This document shows positions 41,615 to 49,906 of a stretch of 64,000 bases of DNA, piece after piece (the first letter of the stretch is position 1; every line of letters begins with the position of its first letter). The notes below the pieces were generated by a model. The model made no database searches, was not told where the DNA came from, and saw only the letters and a list, made by a program, of their open reading frames with translations. Position numbers and translations under genes: made by a program. Location of the stretch: NCBI RefSeq assembly GCF_004011095.1, contig NZ_CP028129.1, positions 2,542,001-2,606,000 of the forward strand, written 5' to 3'. The stretch is from Rathayibacter rathayi (GTDB lineage Bacteria > Actinomycetota > Actinomycetes > Actinomycetales > Microbacteriaceae).

Positions 41615-41930
41615 GATCAGGTCCTCGCGTGGGCGGGCGGATGTACGTGGTTCCGTCACCGGGGGCCAGGATGCGGTGGCTTCACGCTATGCCCTGAGCG
41701 TCCTCCCGTGCAGGTCTTGCCGCGAACGTGCCTCGGCCGCATGGTTCGCCTCCTCGAATCGGGACGTTCCCGCCAAAGCTCTGAACCGGCCCGAATGTTA
41801 GCGTGAACAGAACTGTCGGCCCCTGGCCCGACGCATCCCTCCCCCACAAGGTCTCGACGATGAGACGACGCTCCCCGGAGCCCCTGCCACCGCACCTCGG
41901 CACCGCGCGCGATCCCTCCTCCCCCCTCCT
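41615..41930. other. intergenic region without a gene
   Basis: No open frame here has coding character. It probably carries the promoter of the minus-strand 106-residue gene. It ends in a run of 13 C (41931-41943) abutting the palindromic element. Confidence 0.4.
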
Positions 41931-41943
41931 CCCCCCCCCCCCC
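41931..41943. repeat. homopolymer of 13 C
   Basis: Thirteen C directly join the left arm of palindromic element copy 3. Confidence 0.85.
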
Positions 41944-42003
41944 GCGAGATGCCACTTGTGCGCGCGACACGCCGGAGGCGGCGCGCACAAGTGGCATCTC
42001 GCG
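41943..42003. repeat. palindromic element, copy 3
   Basis: The arms are identical to copies 1 and 2 (18 bp), at 41943-41960 and 41986-42003, with core CGCGCGACACGCCGGAGGCG. It lies 8 bp beyond the stop codon of the 2OG-Fe(II) oxygenase gene and may end its transcript. Confidence 0.9.
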
Positions 42004-42011
42004 GGGAGGGG

Positions 42012-43019
42012 TCAGGCGGGGGGAGCGAGCAGGTCGGCGTGGTGGACGGCGGCCACGTTCGGGTGGGCGCGGAGACGGTAGCGCAGCGCGTTCTCTCCGT
42101 AGGTCTCGAGGATCGGCGCGTTGGTCGGGTCGACCGAGAGACCGGACTTGAGTTCCTCCGGCAGCGGGAGCGAGGGCATCGTCGCCGAGAGCGCGGGGTT
42201 GAAGAAGAACGGGATCGAGATCCGGTCCGTCCCGATCAGCGGCGAGATCACCCGGTGCAGCGTCGCCTTGAGGTAGCCGCCCGTGGCGAGCTCCAGCATC
42301 TCGCCGATGTTGACGACGAACGCTCCCTCTAGCGCGGGCGCCTCAATCCATGAGCCGTCGTGCTCGACCTGCAGGCCGCCCTTGCCGGGCTCGACCAGCA
42401 GCAGCGTCAAGACGCCGCCGTCCCGGTGCGCGCCGACACCCTGCTTCGGCTCCGGGTCGGAAGTGCCGGGGTAGCGCACGACCTTCACCAGCGGGAAGGG
42501 ACGCTCGGCGAACGCCTCATCGAACACGTCCTCCGGGGCGTCAAGGGCGAGCGCCCAGGTACGCAGCAGCCGCATCGCGACCGCGGCCAGCTCGGCATGC
42601 CAGCGCTCGAAGACCTCGCGGAACTCCGGCAGCGCCTCGGGCCAGAGGTTGGGGCCCTCGAGGCGCTCGTAGTCGGCAACACCCGGTCCGCGCTCGACAG
42701 CCGGGCGGTCGACGCCGATGTCGACCTGCTCGCGGTAGTCCACATCGCCGTTGGTCAGCTCGGCGCCGAATCGGGTGTAGCCGCGGAACTGCGGGCTGAG
42801 GGTGTTCTCGATCGCGAGCTTCTCCTCCTCCGGCAGGTCGAAAAAGCGACGGGAGACGGTCACAACATCGTCGAGAAGGTCCTGGGGCACACCGTGGCCG
42901 ACGAGGAAGAAGAAGCCCACGTCGTGTGTGGTCTCCCGGAGGTCACGGCGGAAGGCGGCGGCCTCCGCCTCCCCCCGGTCGAGGCGGGACAGGTCAAGGA
43001 TCGGCAAGGAATCGGTCAT
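42012..43019 (-). CDS. isopenicillin-N-synthase-like 2-oxoglutarate/Fe(II) oxygenase
   Basis: The protein has 335 residues. The N-terminal DIOX_N part has DVGFFFLVGHGVPQDLL. The iron triad is His and Asp in GVGAHRDGGVLTLLL and the distal His in LKATLHRVISP, and the 2-oxoglutarate Arg is in DRISIPFFFNP. All catalytic residues are present. Bacterial members hydroxylate or oxidise unknown small molecules. The gene stands alone, with an SDR gene upstream separated by a strong terminator. Confidence 0.92.
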   Translation of the reverse strand: MTDSLPILDLSRLDRGEAEAAAFRRDLRETTHDVGFFFLVGHGVPQDLLDDVVTVSRRFFDLPEEEKLAIENTLSPQFRGYTRFGAELTNGDVDYREQVDIGVDRPAVERGPGVADYERLEGPNLWPEALPEFREVFERWHAELAAVAMRLLRTWALALDAPEDVFDEAFAERPFPLVKVVRYPGTSDPEPKQGVGAHRDGGVLTLLLVEPGKGGLQVEHDGSWIEAPALEGAFVVNIGEMLELATGGYLKATLHRVISPLIGTDRISIPFFFNPALSATMPSLPLPEELKSGLSVDPTNAPILETYGENALRYRLRAHPNVAAVHHADLLAPPA

Positions 43020-43075
43020 GTCCTGAGCCTGGCAAACGAACCGGCGCAGAAGTCGATTGTTACGACAACCAAATT

Positions 43076-43130
43076 GGCGGGCCCCGTCACTGCGCGGAGG
43101 AACGTCTTCCGCGCAGTGACGGGGCCCGCC
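43076..43130 (-). terminator. strong hairpin ending the SDR transcript
   Basis: The arms are 23 bp, beginning GGCGGGCCCCGTCAC at 43076, with the exact complement ending at 43130, and there is a short loop. It follows the SDR stop by 14 bp and isolates it from the oxygenase gene. Confidence 0.75.
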
Positions 43131-43144
43131 GTGAGCACCGAGTG

Positions 43145-44065
43145 TTACGGCGTGGGCATACCGCCATTGACGTGCAGCGTCTCGCCGACGACGTAGCTCG
43201 ACTCCGCGGAAGCGAGGAATACGTACGCGGGAGCGAGTTCTGCCGGCTGGCCCCAGCGTCCGAGCGGCGTCTGCGAGCCGACCTCGGGCAGCGTGTCCGA
43301 CGGCTGGCCACCCGCGGTCTGCAACGGCGTCCAGATCGGGCCGGGGGCGACCACGTTCACGCGAATGCCCTTCGGCGCGAGCTGCTGCGCGAGCGCCTTC
43401 GAGAACGTGTTGATCGCGGCCTTCGTGCTGGCGTAGTCGACCAGCATCGGCGAGGGCTGGTAGGCCTGAATCGACGAGGTGCTGATGATCGCAGAACCGG
43501 GGGCGAGGTGCGGCACGGCCGCCTTCGTCATCCAGAACATCGCGTAGACGTTGGTCGTGAAGGTCTCGTCGAACTGCTCGTCCGAGAGCTCGAGGAGGTC
43601 CTCGACGTACTGCTGCTTCCCCGCGTTGTTCACGAGGATGTCAAGTCCGCCCAGGCCCTCGACGGCCTGTGCGACCGCGCCGACGGCGAAATCGTGGTCG
43701 GTGATGTCGCCGGGGATGGCGACGGCGGTGCGTCCGGCCTCCTCGATCAGCGCGACGACCTTCTTCGCGTCCGACTCCTCCCCTGGAAGGGAGACGATCG
43801 CGACGTCGGCGCCCTCGCGCGCGTAGGCGATGGCAACGGCCGCGCCGATGCCCGAGTCGCCTCCGGTGACGAGCGCCTTGCGCCCGGTGAGGCGGCCGGA
43901 GCCGCGGTAGGTCGACTCGCCGCGGTCGGCGGGGTCGTCCATCCTCGAGTCGAGGCCAGAGCCCTCCTGATACTGCGCCTCCGTGTCGATGTCGGCGAAC
44001 ATCGCGGCGGGGTCCTGGAACCTGTACTGGTCGTTGTGCGAAGTCGTGTCATTGTGCGAAGTCAT
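43145..44065 (-). CDS. SDR-family oxidoreductase, paralogue of the 26850 gene
   Basis: The protein has 306 residues. A 60-residue N-terminal extension (PAAMFADIDTEAQYQEGSG) precedes ALVTGGDSGIGAAVAIAYAREGADV, NNAGKQQYVEDLLEL, the catalytic SSIQAYQPSPMLVDYASTKAAI and GPIWTPLQ. It belongs with the 26850 SDR to the long N-terminal group related to Bacillus glucose dehydrogenase-like stress proteins. On the minus strand TAGCGT (44073-44078) ends 7 nt before the ATG, so it is probably leaderless. Confidence 0.93.
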   Translation of the reverse strand: MTSHNDTTSHNDQYRFQDPAAMFADIDTEAQYQEGSGLDSRMDDPADRGESTYRGSGRLTGRKALVTGGDSGIGAAVAIAYAREGADVAIVSLPGEESDAKKVVALIEEAGRTAVAIPGDITDHDFAVGAVAQAVEGLGGLDILVNNAGKQQYVEDLLELSDEQFDETFTTNVYAMFWMTKAAVPHLAPGSAIISTSSIQAYQPSPMLVDYASTKAAINTFSKALAQQLAPKGIRVNVVAPGPIWTPLQTAGGQPSDTLPEVGSQTPLGRWGQPAELAPAYVFLASAESSYVVGETLHVNGGMPTP

Positions 44066-44173
44066 GTCGTCGACGCTAGGCGCGGGCGATCGGACGCCGC
44101 GCGTGCTTGACAGCTCCGATCCCGAAGAACCCAGCGCGCCGTCAGGAGTCGCGGGATCGGCAAGAATGGTGCG

Positions 44174-45064
44174 GTGACCCGCGACGACTCCCTGTCCTTC
44201 GACACCACCACGCCGCTGCCCGGCTGGCAGCACGCCTACTCCGGCAAGGTCCGCGATCTTTACACCCCCGACGACGCCGACCCCGTGCTCGGCGCCGACC
44301 GCATGCTCGTGGTCGCCAGCGATCGGGTCAGCGCCTACGACGCCGTCCTCGAGCCCGGCATTCCGGGGAAGGGCGAACTGCTGACCACGCTGTCCCTCTG
44401 GTGGTTCGCGCAGCTCTCCGATGTGCCGAATCACCTCGTCCCGGGCGAGATCCCGGAGGAGGTGCGCGGCCGGGCGATGCTGGTGAAGACCCTCGACATG
44501 GTTCCGATCGAGTGCGTCGTCCGCGGCTACCTCTCGGGAAGCGGCTGGAAGGAGTACCGGGCGACCGGCTCTGTCTGCGGCGTCCCGCTCCCCGAGGGCC
44601 TGCAGGACGGCGACCCGCTCCCCGAGCCGATCTACACCCCCGCCTGGAAGGCTCCGCAGGGCGAGCACGACGAGAACATCACCTTCGAGCGCACGGTCGA
44701 GATCGTCGGCGAAGCGGTGGCGGAGGCGCTGCGCACCCTCTCGCTCGCCGTGTTCCGCGAGGCCTCCGCCATCGCCCTGGCCCGCGGCGTACTGCTGGCC
44801 GACACGAAGTTCGAGTTCGGAGTGGACCGCGAGAGCGGAGTGGTCACCCTCGGCGACGAGGTGCTGACCAGCGACTCCTCTCGCTACTGGGACGCCGACG
44901 ACTACGACGCCGGGATCCGCGGGCGCTCGTTCGACAAGCAGATCGTGCGCGACTGGCTCGCCGACAACTGGGACGGCCAGGGCCTTGCGCCGACCCTTCC
45001 GTCCGAGATCGTCGAGCGAACGGCCGCGCGCTATCGCGAGCTCATCGAGCGCCTGACGCGCTGA
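44174..45064 (+). CDS. purC: phosphoribosylaminoimidazole-succinocarboxamide synthase
   Basis: The protein has 296 residues. HAYSGKVRDLYTPDD, VVASDRVSAYDAVLEPGIPGKG, ECVVRGYLSGSGWKEY and LADTKFEFG are SAICAR synthetase signatures. It joins CAIR and aspartate with ATP in step 7 of purine synthesis. The GTG start follows AAGAAT by 6 nt, an imperfect leaderless pattern. An AraC gene starts 13 nt after it and may be read from the same mRNA. Confidence 0.97.
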   Translation: MTRDDSLSFDTTTPLPGWQHAYSGKVRDLYTPDDADPVLGADRMLVVASDRVSAYDAVLEPGIPGKGELLTTLSLWWFAQLSDVPNHLVPGEIPEEVRGRAMLVKTLDMVPIECVVRGYLSGSGWKEYRATGSVCGVPLPEGLQDGDPLPEPIYTPAWKAPQGEHDENITFERTVEIVGEAVAEALRTLSLAVFREASAIALARGVLLADTKFEFGVDRESGVVTLGDEVLTSDSSRYWDADDYDAGIRGRSFDKQIVRDWLADNWDGQGLAPTLPSEIVERTAARYRELIERLTR

Positions 45065-45077
45065 GGCACCGAGACCT

Positions 45078-46040
45078 GTGGACGATCACCCCCGTCCCGT
45101 CCGGCTCGAAGCCGGCGGCCAGGATCCGGACGAGGCACGCCACAGCCTCGCCCGGCTCTACAACGGCGACGAGTGGCGCGCCGCCACCACCGACTCCGAT
45201 TTCAGCTACCGCTATGCCGCCATCGGCGACGGTGGGATGACTCTGCGCACCTCGCGGATGTCCGGTCGCCTCGTCGGCGGTATCGGCGACTCCGACGATG
45301 TCGTTGTGCAGTGGATCGTCGGCGGCGCCGGGCGGCTCGATGTGGGCCGCGCCTCGATCGTGATGGCGGAGTATCGGCCCGTGCTCTTCCCGGTCGGTCG
45401 GCCGTTCGCGTTCGACTACGCCGATTTCGACCAGCGCCTGGTGCACCTCGATCGCGGAGTCGTGGACCGCATTGGCGCCGAACGGGGCCTGATCGGGTCC
45501 CTCGCCTTCGACTCCGAGCACCGCCCCGGCGACGCCGCGATCCGCCGCTGGCGCTCGGCGGTCGCCGCCTCCGCTCGCGCGCTGCGCAGCGAGCGGGTCG
45601 AGCCGCTGCTCTGGGACGAACTGACCCGCGCCACGGCCTCCGCCCTGTTGGACCTCTATCCTCCGGAGTCGGCCCCGGTCCCGCCCGAGCTGCTCGCCCC
45701 TCGCAACACGAGGGTCCGCACCGCGGTCGAGTACGTGCACGCCTCCTGCGCCGAGCCGATCGGCCCGGCCGAGATCGCGGAGGCGGCCGGCCTCAGCGTC
45801 CGCGGATTGCAGTCCGCGTTCCAGCGCGTGCTCGGGATGCGCCCGATCGCCTACCTGCGCCTGGTCCGGCTTGACCGCGCTCGGCAGGAGCTGGCGGTGA
45901 GCCCACCGCACGGGACGACGGTCGCGGCTGTCGCCCGGCGCTGGGGCTTCGGGAACGCGGGCCGCTTTAGCGCCGCCTACGCGGAGCGGTTCGGCGAGTC
46001 GCCGAGCGCCACCCTGCTGAGGTGCGAGCTCAGTCCTTGA
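45078..46040 (+). CDS. AraC-family transcriptional regulator
   Basis: The protein has 320 residues from GTG. The sensor domain at about 15-190 has RLYNGDEWRAATTDSDFSYRY and FSYRYAAIGDGGMTLRTS, similar to the broken AraC gene at 13555. The C-terminal double HTH is RTAVEYVHASCAEPIGPAEIAEAAGLSVRGLQSAFQRVLGMRPIAYLR (about 215-262), then VAARRWGFGNAGRFSAAYAERFGESP. The target is unknown. It overlaps the end of the convergent MarR gene by 11 bp. Confidence 0.92.
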   Translation: MDDHPRPVRLEAGGQDPDEARHSLARLYNGDEWRAATTDSDFSYRYAAIGDGGMTLRTSRMSGRLVGGIGDSDDVVVQWIVGGAGRLDVGRASIVMAEYRPVLFPVGRPFAFDYADFDQRLVHLDRGVVDRIGAERGLIGSLAFDSEHRPGDAAIRRWRSAVAASARALRSERVEPLLWDELTRATASALLDLYPPESAPVPPELLAPRNTRVRTAVEYVHASCAEPIGPAEIAEAAGLSVRGLQSAFQRVLGMRPIAYLRLVRLDRARQELAVSPPHGTTVAAVARRWGFGNAGRFSAAYAERFGESPSATLLRCELSP

Positions 46041-46488
46041 GCTCGGGTGGTGGCTGCCCCTCGAGGATCCGGCTGAGCCCGTCGAGGAGCGTCGCGACGG
46101 TCGCCGCTTCCGCCTCGGGCACGCGGGACACCATCGCTCGGATCTGGTCGTAGGTGGGGTCGTCGGTTCCGACGATCGCCTTTCGCGCGCGTTCCGTCAG
46201 GCAGAGGATGCGGCCGCGTCCGTCGGAGGGGTCGGGGGTGCGGTCAACGTAGCCGGCGCGGACGAGGCGATCGACGAGGAGCGAGACCGCCGCCGTCGTG
46301 ATCGACAGCGCTGCCGCGAGGTCGACGGCGCGCACGACCTCGTTGCGCCGTTCGCCCCCTCCGACGAGCCGCAGCGCTGCGAGGTCCGTCGCTCCAACGC
46401 CCAGGCGCCGCTCCACCCGACCGTCGTAGTCGCGCTCCGCCGTGCGCAACCGCGCCAGCAGAGCGAACAGGTCTGGTCGAGCGTCCAT
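46030..46488 (-). CDS. MarR-family transcriptional regulator
   Basis: The protein has 152 residues from ATG 46488 (AAAGG 9 nt upstream); ATG 46542 is an alternative. HTH: AVDLAAALSITTAAVSLLVDRLVRAGYVDRTPDPSDGRGR, the winged helix of MarR proteins with the RxxxxxDGR wing. No sensor cysteine is present, so control is probably by ligand. A perfect palindrome at 46602-46615 lies between this gene and the divergent DUF7882 copy 3, which may be its target. Confidence 0.88.
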   Translation of the reverse strand: MDARPDLFALLARLRTAERDYDGRVERRLGVGATDLAALRLVGGGERRNEVVRAVDLAAALSITTAAVSLLVDRLVRAGYVDRTPDPSDGRGRILCLTERARKAIVGTDDPTYDQIRAMVSRVPEAEAATVATLLDGLSRILEGQPPPELKD

Positions 46489-46601
46489 CGCGGTGCACCT
46501 TTCGAGCGGCAGGCGCTCCGGACGGGACCTCGCTGCATCCATCGAACCACTTTCGCGGCGGACGGAGCACCGATATCCCAAAAACGCAGTGGCGAACCAG
46601 A

Positions 46602-46615
46602 CGGTTAGCTAACCG
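46602..46615. promoter_or_regulatory. 14-bp palindrome CGGTTAGCTAACCG, candidate MarR operator
   Basis: A perfect palindrome with the TTAG-CTAA core typical of MarR sites, placed between the divergent marR and DUF7882 genes, 71 bp before the latter. Confidence 0.55.
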
Positions 46616-46686
46616 ACTTAGCAATACCTAGAGTCGTTCGCGCGGCACACCTTTCGTGCGCCGTCGACGGCGAGGAGGCGCACACG

Positions 46687-47013
46687 ATGGGACGACTTCT
46701 CTACGGCGCACCGGCCAGCTCGCACGCCTTCGAGGACCGTACGCTGGCCCACCTGCAGACGGTTATCACCTCCCGGTTCCGCCGCGGCGAGGGCTTCTTG
46801 CTCACGATCGAGGACGACACCGGCCCTCGATCCGAGCTGTGGCTCCACCCTGGCATCCCCCTCCGCTATGAGTACGACGACATCGTCCCGATCGAGTTGA
46901 ACCCGCACTGGCTGCGCGAACTCTCGAACGCGTCGAACGGCCGCCTCGGCCTTCACCTCCTCCCCGAACCCTCGTCCACCGACGACCTTTCCGTGAAGAA
47001 GATCCCCGCATGA
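46687..47013 (+). CDS. DUF7882-type small protein, copy 3
   Basis: The protein has 108 residues. MGRLLYGAPASSHAFEDRTL, AHLQTVITSRFRRGEGFLLT, SELWLHPGIPLRYEY and LNPHWLRELSNASNG follow the family order. It is the most diverged of the three copies in the N-terminal 20 residues. It overlaps the next small gene by an ATGA and may be controlled by the divergent MarR protein. Function unknown. Confidence 0.87.
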   Translation: MGRLLYGAPASSHAFEDRTLAHLQTVITSRFRRGEGFLLTIEDDTGPRSELWLHPGIPLRYEYDDIVPIELNPHWLRELSNASNGRLGLHLLPEPSSTDDLSVKKIPA

Positions 47014-47207
47014 GCGACCACAACGGCACACTGTTTCGTCGCGGAGGGACCATCCGCTTCGTCCGCTGGATTTCATCCCGCGACGGCGGCTGGGCCCCCG
47101 AGATCGTCCAGGGACGCTACCTCGAACGCGACGACCGCGGCTGGCTGGTCGAGATCGAGGGCACCCCGACCGTCCTCGCGAAGGACGACTGGGCCGTCTA
47201 CCGCTAA
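47010..47207 (+). CDS. small protein coupled to DUF7882 copy 3
   Basis: The protein has 65 residues, starting in an ATGA overlap. The predicted strands TIRFVRWISSRD, PEIVQGRYLERDDRGWLVEI and PTVLAKDDWAVYR resemble a small SH3-like barrel. No family is recognised. Its co-translation with a DUF7882 gene parallels the 39195 gene, although the two partners do not look alike. Confidence 0.75.
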   Translation: MSDHNGTLFRRGGTIRFVRWISSRDGGWAPEIVQGRYLERDDRGWLVEIEGTPTVLAKDDWAVYR

Positions 47208-47315
47208 CCTGCGTCAACCCCGGCGTACCCTGGTGGCCGGAGTCGTGGCGGAGCTTGCGGGCTGGCTCGACGGGCTCCTGCGCCGCGAGGGACGCCGGGA
47301 GCCCGCCGCACAGGA

Positions 47316-48317
47316 TCAGCGGTAGAGCGACTCCGGCACGTCGAGGCCGTAGATCGCTCGACCGGACGACCAGATCACCGAACAGGCGGCCCGGAGGAGA
47401 TCGGTCGCGTCGTCGCCTGCGTCCACGATCAGCACGGAGTCGCCCTCGAGGCGCACCTTCGCGCCGCGGACGGAGTGGGTCCCGTTCCGTGAGATGGTCG
47501 TCGCCGGATACGGCAGGTGCAACTCGCGCAGGTCGCCGAGAATGAAGATCGGGCGGAGCTTGGGCTCGGCGGCCAGCAGCTGCTTCGCCCGGTCGATCCC
47601 CGTGAGCACATGCGCGCTCGCCATCTGCGCACCGTTCGCCCCGGCGATGTCGGTGTCCAACCGGTCGCCGAGGAAAAGCGGATTCGCGGAGCCGAACCGC
47701 GCCGTCGCCGCATCGAAGATCGCGCGCTCCGGCTTGCCCGCCACGACCGGGAGCCGGCCGACCGCGGTGTGCACGGCCGAGACCAGCGTGCCGTTTCCCG
47801 GAGCGATGCCGCGCGCGACGGGAATCGTCCAGTCCGTGTTCGTCGCCACCCACGGGATACCGGTGTGCAGCGCGAACGAGGCCTCGGCCAGCTGCTCCCA
47901 GCCGACCGTAGGCGCGAAGCCCTGGATGACGGCGGCCGGCGAGTCCTCCGCGCTACGGGTCACCGTGAACCCCGCACGCTCGACCTCCGAGGTGAGGCCC
48001 TCCGCGCCGACCACGAGGATCGTCGCGCCGACCGGCACCAGGTCGGCGAGCAGGACGACCGCGGCCTGCGGCGAGGTGACGACATCCTCGGCTCGAACGC
48101 TCAGCCCGAGCTCGGAGAGGTGGCCGGCGACGGATGCGTCGGTGCGCGACGCGTTGTTGGTGATGTAACCCACCCGCAGCGACTCGGCCACGCGGTTCAG
48201 ACTCTCCACCGCGAACGGGATCGCCTCGGCACCCGTATAAACGACCCCGTCGAGGTCGGCCAGCACCGAGTCGCGCCCGTCGAGCGGAGTGGGCTCAGTT
48301 CTGCTGCTGCGGAACAT
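47316..48317 (-). CDS. HAD-superfamily IIA hydrolase (NagD-like phosphatase)
   Basis: The protein has 333 residues. SVLADLDGVVYTGAEAIPFA holds the nucleophile Asp and acid/base Asp (DLDGV). YITNNASRT is motif II, and VAGKPERAIFDAA with FLGDRLDTDIAGANG are motifs III and IV. The alpha/beta cap of type C2a lies between. Members dephosphorylate sugar phosphates, pyridoxal phosphate or nucleotides. The start overlaps the end of the TPR gene by 23 bp, so they form an operon. In other actinobacteria this pair lies in a conserved translation-related neighbourhood. Confidence 0.93.
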   Translation of the reverse strand: MFRSSRTEPTPLDGRDSVLADLDGVVYTGAEAIPFAVESLNRVAESLRVGYITNNASRTDASVAGHLSELGLSVRAEDVVTSPQAAVVLLADLVPVGATILVVGAEGLTSEVERAGFTVTRSAEDSPAAVIQGFAPTVGWEQLAEASFALHTGIPWVATNTDWTIPVARGIAPGNGTLVSAVHTAVGRLPVVAGKPERAIFDAATARFGSANPLFLGDRLDTDIAGANGAQMASAHVLTGIDRAKQLLAAEPKLRPIFILGDLRELHLPYPATTISRNGTHSVRGAKVRLEGDSVLIVDAGDDATDLLRAACSVIWSSGRAIYGLDVPESLYR

Positions 48318-49749
48318 GCGGGTCCTCCTCGGTGGGATCGGCGGGCTGGGTGGCGGCGGCGGCGGGCGCGGACTGGGTGGTGGCGGCGGACTCGGTGGTG
48401 GCTGGCTCGGTGGCGGCGGCCGGCCCGTGCTCCTCCTCGATCACCTCGATCGTCTCGTCGCCACCGCCCTCGGCCGCGAAGACGGCCTGCGCGGCGATAT
48501 CGGCGCGGCGCTGCCACTCCTCTGCCTCGTCGGACCGACCGACCTCCTCGAGCACGAGGGCGTAGGCCGCGAAGAGATCGGGGCTGAACGAGAAGGCGCG
48601 GTCCGGATCAAGCTGCGGGATCTCCAGCTCCATCAGCGCCAGCTCGGTCTGACCGAGGTCGAGACGCGCCCCGGACATAGCGATGGCCAGGGACACCTGA
48701 GCGCCCGGGCTCAGCGTGCTGCGGTCGATGGACCGTCCCAGTTCGAGTGCCTTATCAGGCCGACCGACCCCGCGCTCGGAGTCGACCATCAGCGGAACCT
48801 GCTCATCAGAGCCCGAGATGCGGCGGAAGGTCCTCAGCTCCCGGAGCGCCAGAGCGAAGTCGCCGGTTGCGTACGCCGAGATGGCCAGCGACTCGCGCAC
48901 CACGGCAATGCGTCCCGCCCGCCGGGCGGCGGAAAGCACATGGCGATGGGCGAGTTCCGGGTCCTCCTCGAGGAGGCGGCCAGCCATCACCAGGTGACGG
49001 GCAACCCACTCGGCGTTGTCCTTCGAGAGCGTGCGGAGTTCATTGCGCGCGACCTTATCGAGGTCCTTCGCCTGCACGTCGTCCGGCAGGTCGGGGTCGT
49101 CGTGACGCGGCCGCACCGACTGTAGGGAGCGCCGCTCGCGCTCCTCCTCGGTGAGCTCCGGCTCCTCGCGCGGGCCGCCGCGTCCACCGCCGAATCCCTC
49201 GCGCCCGCGTCCGCGTCCCTGGCCCTGGCCCTGGCCCTGGCCCTGGCCCTGGCGATCCTCACCGCCGCGACGATCGTGCGACCAGGGGCGCGCCCCGCCA
49301 TCACGCGAACCCGCTCGGAACGGAGGACGGGAGTCCCCCTCCCGACGCGGAGGCGAATCGCCGTCGCGCTGAGGCCGCGAGTCGCCAGCACCACGGTACG
49401 GAGGACGAGCATCACCCTCACGCTGCTGACGCGACCCCCCGCTACCGCCCCGGTAAGGAGGACGCGAGTCACCGTCCCGACGAGGACGCGAGTCAGCGTT
49501 CCGCTGGGGGCGCGAATCACCGCCGGGGTGGGAAGGACGGGAGTCACCCTTGCGACGCGGACGGGAGTCGCCGCCGCGCTCCGGGCTGGAGTCACCACCG
49601 CTGCGGTACGGCGGACGAGCATCACCATCGCGACGCGGACGGGAGTCGCCCGATTCCCTACGACCGTTCGACGAGCGCCCGGCTCGAGGCGGGCGCCCGT
49701 CCCGCCGTCCGGAGTCCCGGTCGTGACGGTCGGATCCTGAGTCGTCCAT
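48295..49749 (-). CDS. TPR-like protein with a long repetitive Arg/Gly-rich N-terminus
   Basis: The protein has 484 residues. Residues 1-200 are disordered and made of degenerate units around GDSRPxRDGDSRPPYRGG, followed by a (QG)5-(RG)3 tract. Residues about 205-420 are helical repeats (LPDDVQAKDLDKVARNELRT, WVARHLVMAGRLLEEDPELA, LAISAYATGDFALALRELRT), the TPR-like core conserved in actinobacteria. An Ala/Thr/Glu tail ends the protein. The RG-rich part could bind RNA or phase-separate; that is inference. It lies directly beyond the 3' end of the rRNA operon, on the same strand. Confidence 0.85.
   Translation of the reverse strand: MDDSGSDRHDRDSGRRDGRPPRAGRSSNGRRESGDSRPRRDGDARPPYRSGGDSSPERGGDSRPRRKGDSRPSHPGGDSRPQRNADSRPRRDGDSRPPYRGGSGGSRQQREGDARPPYRGAGDSRPQRDGDSPPRREGDSRPPFRAGSRDGGARPWSHDRRGGEDRQGQGQGQGQGQGRGRGREGFGGGRGGPREEPELTEEERERRSLQSVRPRHDDPDLPDDVQAKDLDKVARNELRTLSKDNAEWVARHLVMAGRLLEEDPELAHRHVLSAARRAGRIAVVRESLAISAYATGDFALALRELRTFRRISGSDEQVPLMVDSERGVGRPDKALELGRSIDRSTLSPGAQVSLAIAMSGARLDLGQTELALMELEIPQLDPDRAFSFSPDLFAAYALVLEEVGRSDEAEEWQRRADIAAQAVFAAEGGGDETIEVIEEEHGPAAATEPATTESAATTQSAPAAAATQPADPTEEDPHVPQQQN
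49217..49252 (-). repeat. hexanucleotide repeat (CCCTGG)6
   Basis: Six exact copies encode the Gln-Gly run in the TPR protein. The unit length keeps the frame, so copy-number change would only alter the length of the run. Confidence 0.9.
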
Positions 49750-49867
49750 GCCTACCTCGCCTGTCGTGGTGATGCTCTGTGAAGTTGATCCGCCCGAAGG
49801 CGTCCCACCACCCTAACCCGGTCGCTGATCGTGCCGACAGCGGAGTATGAAGCGGCCGGTTAAACAG

Positions 49868-49897
49868 CGATGGCCACCCATTTCTGGGTGGCCATCG
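49868..49897 (-). terminator. terminator of the rRNA operon
   Basis: CGATGGCCACCCA at 49868-49880 pairs perfectly with 49885-49897 around a TTTC loop. On the minus strand it is followed by CTGTTTAACC. It lies just beyond the 5S gene. Confidence 0.85.
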
Positions 49898-49906
49898 TGA
49901 ATGGTG

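Noticed and set aside
47233-47325. 30-codon plus-strand frame (VAGVVAELAGWLDGLLRRE)
   Set aside because: Helical and plausible, but it overlaps the end of the HAD gene, lacks a ribosome site, and no conservation can be judged from one sequence.
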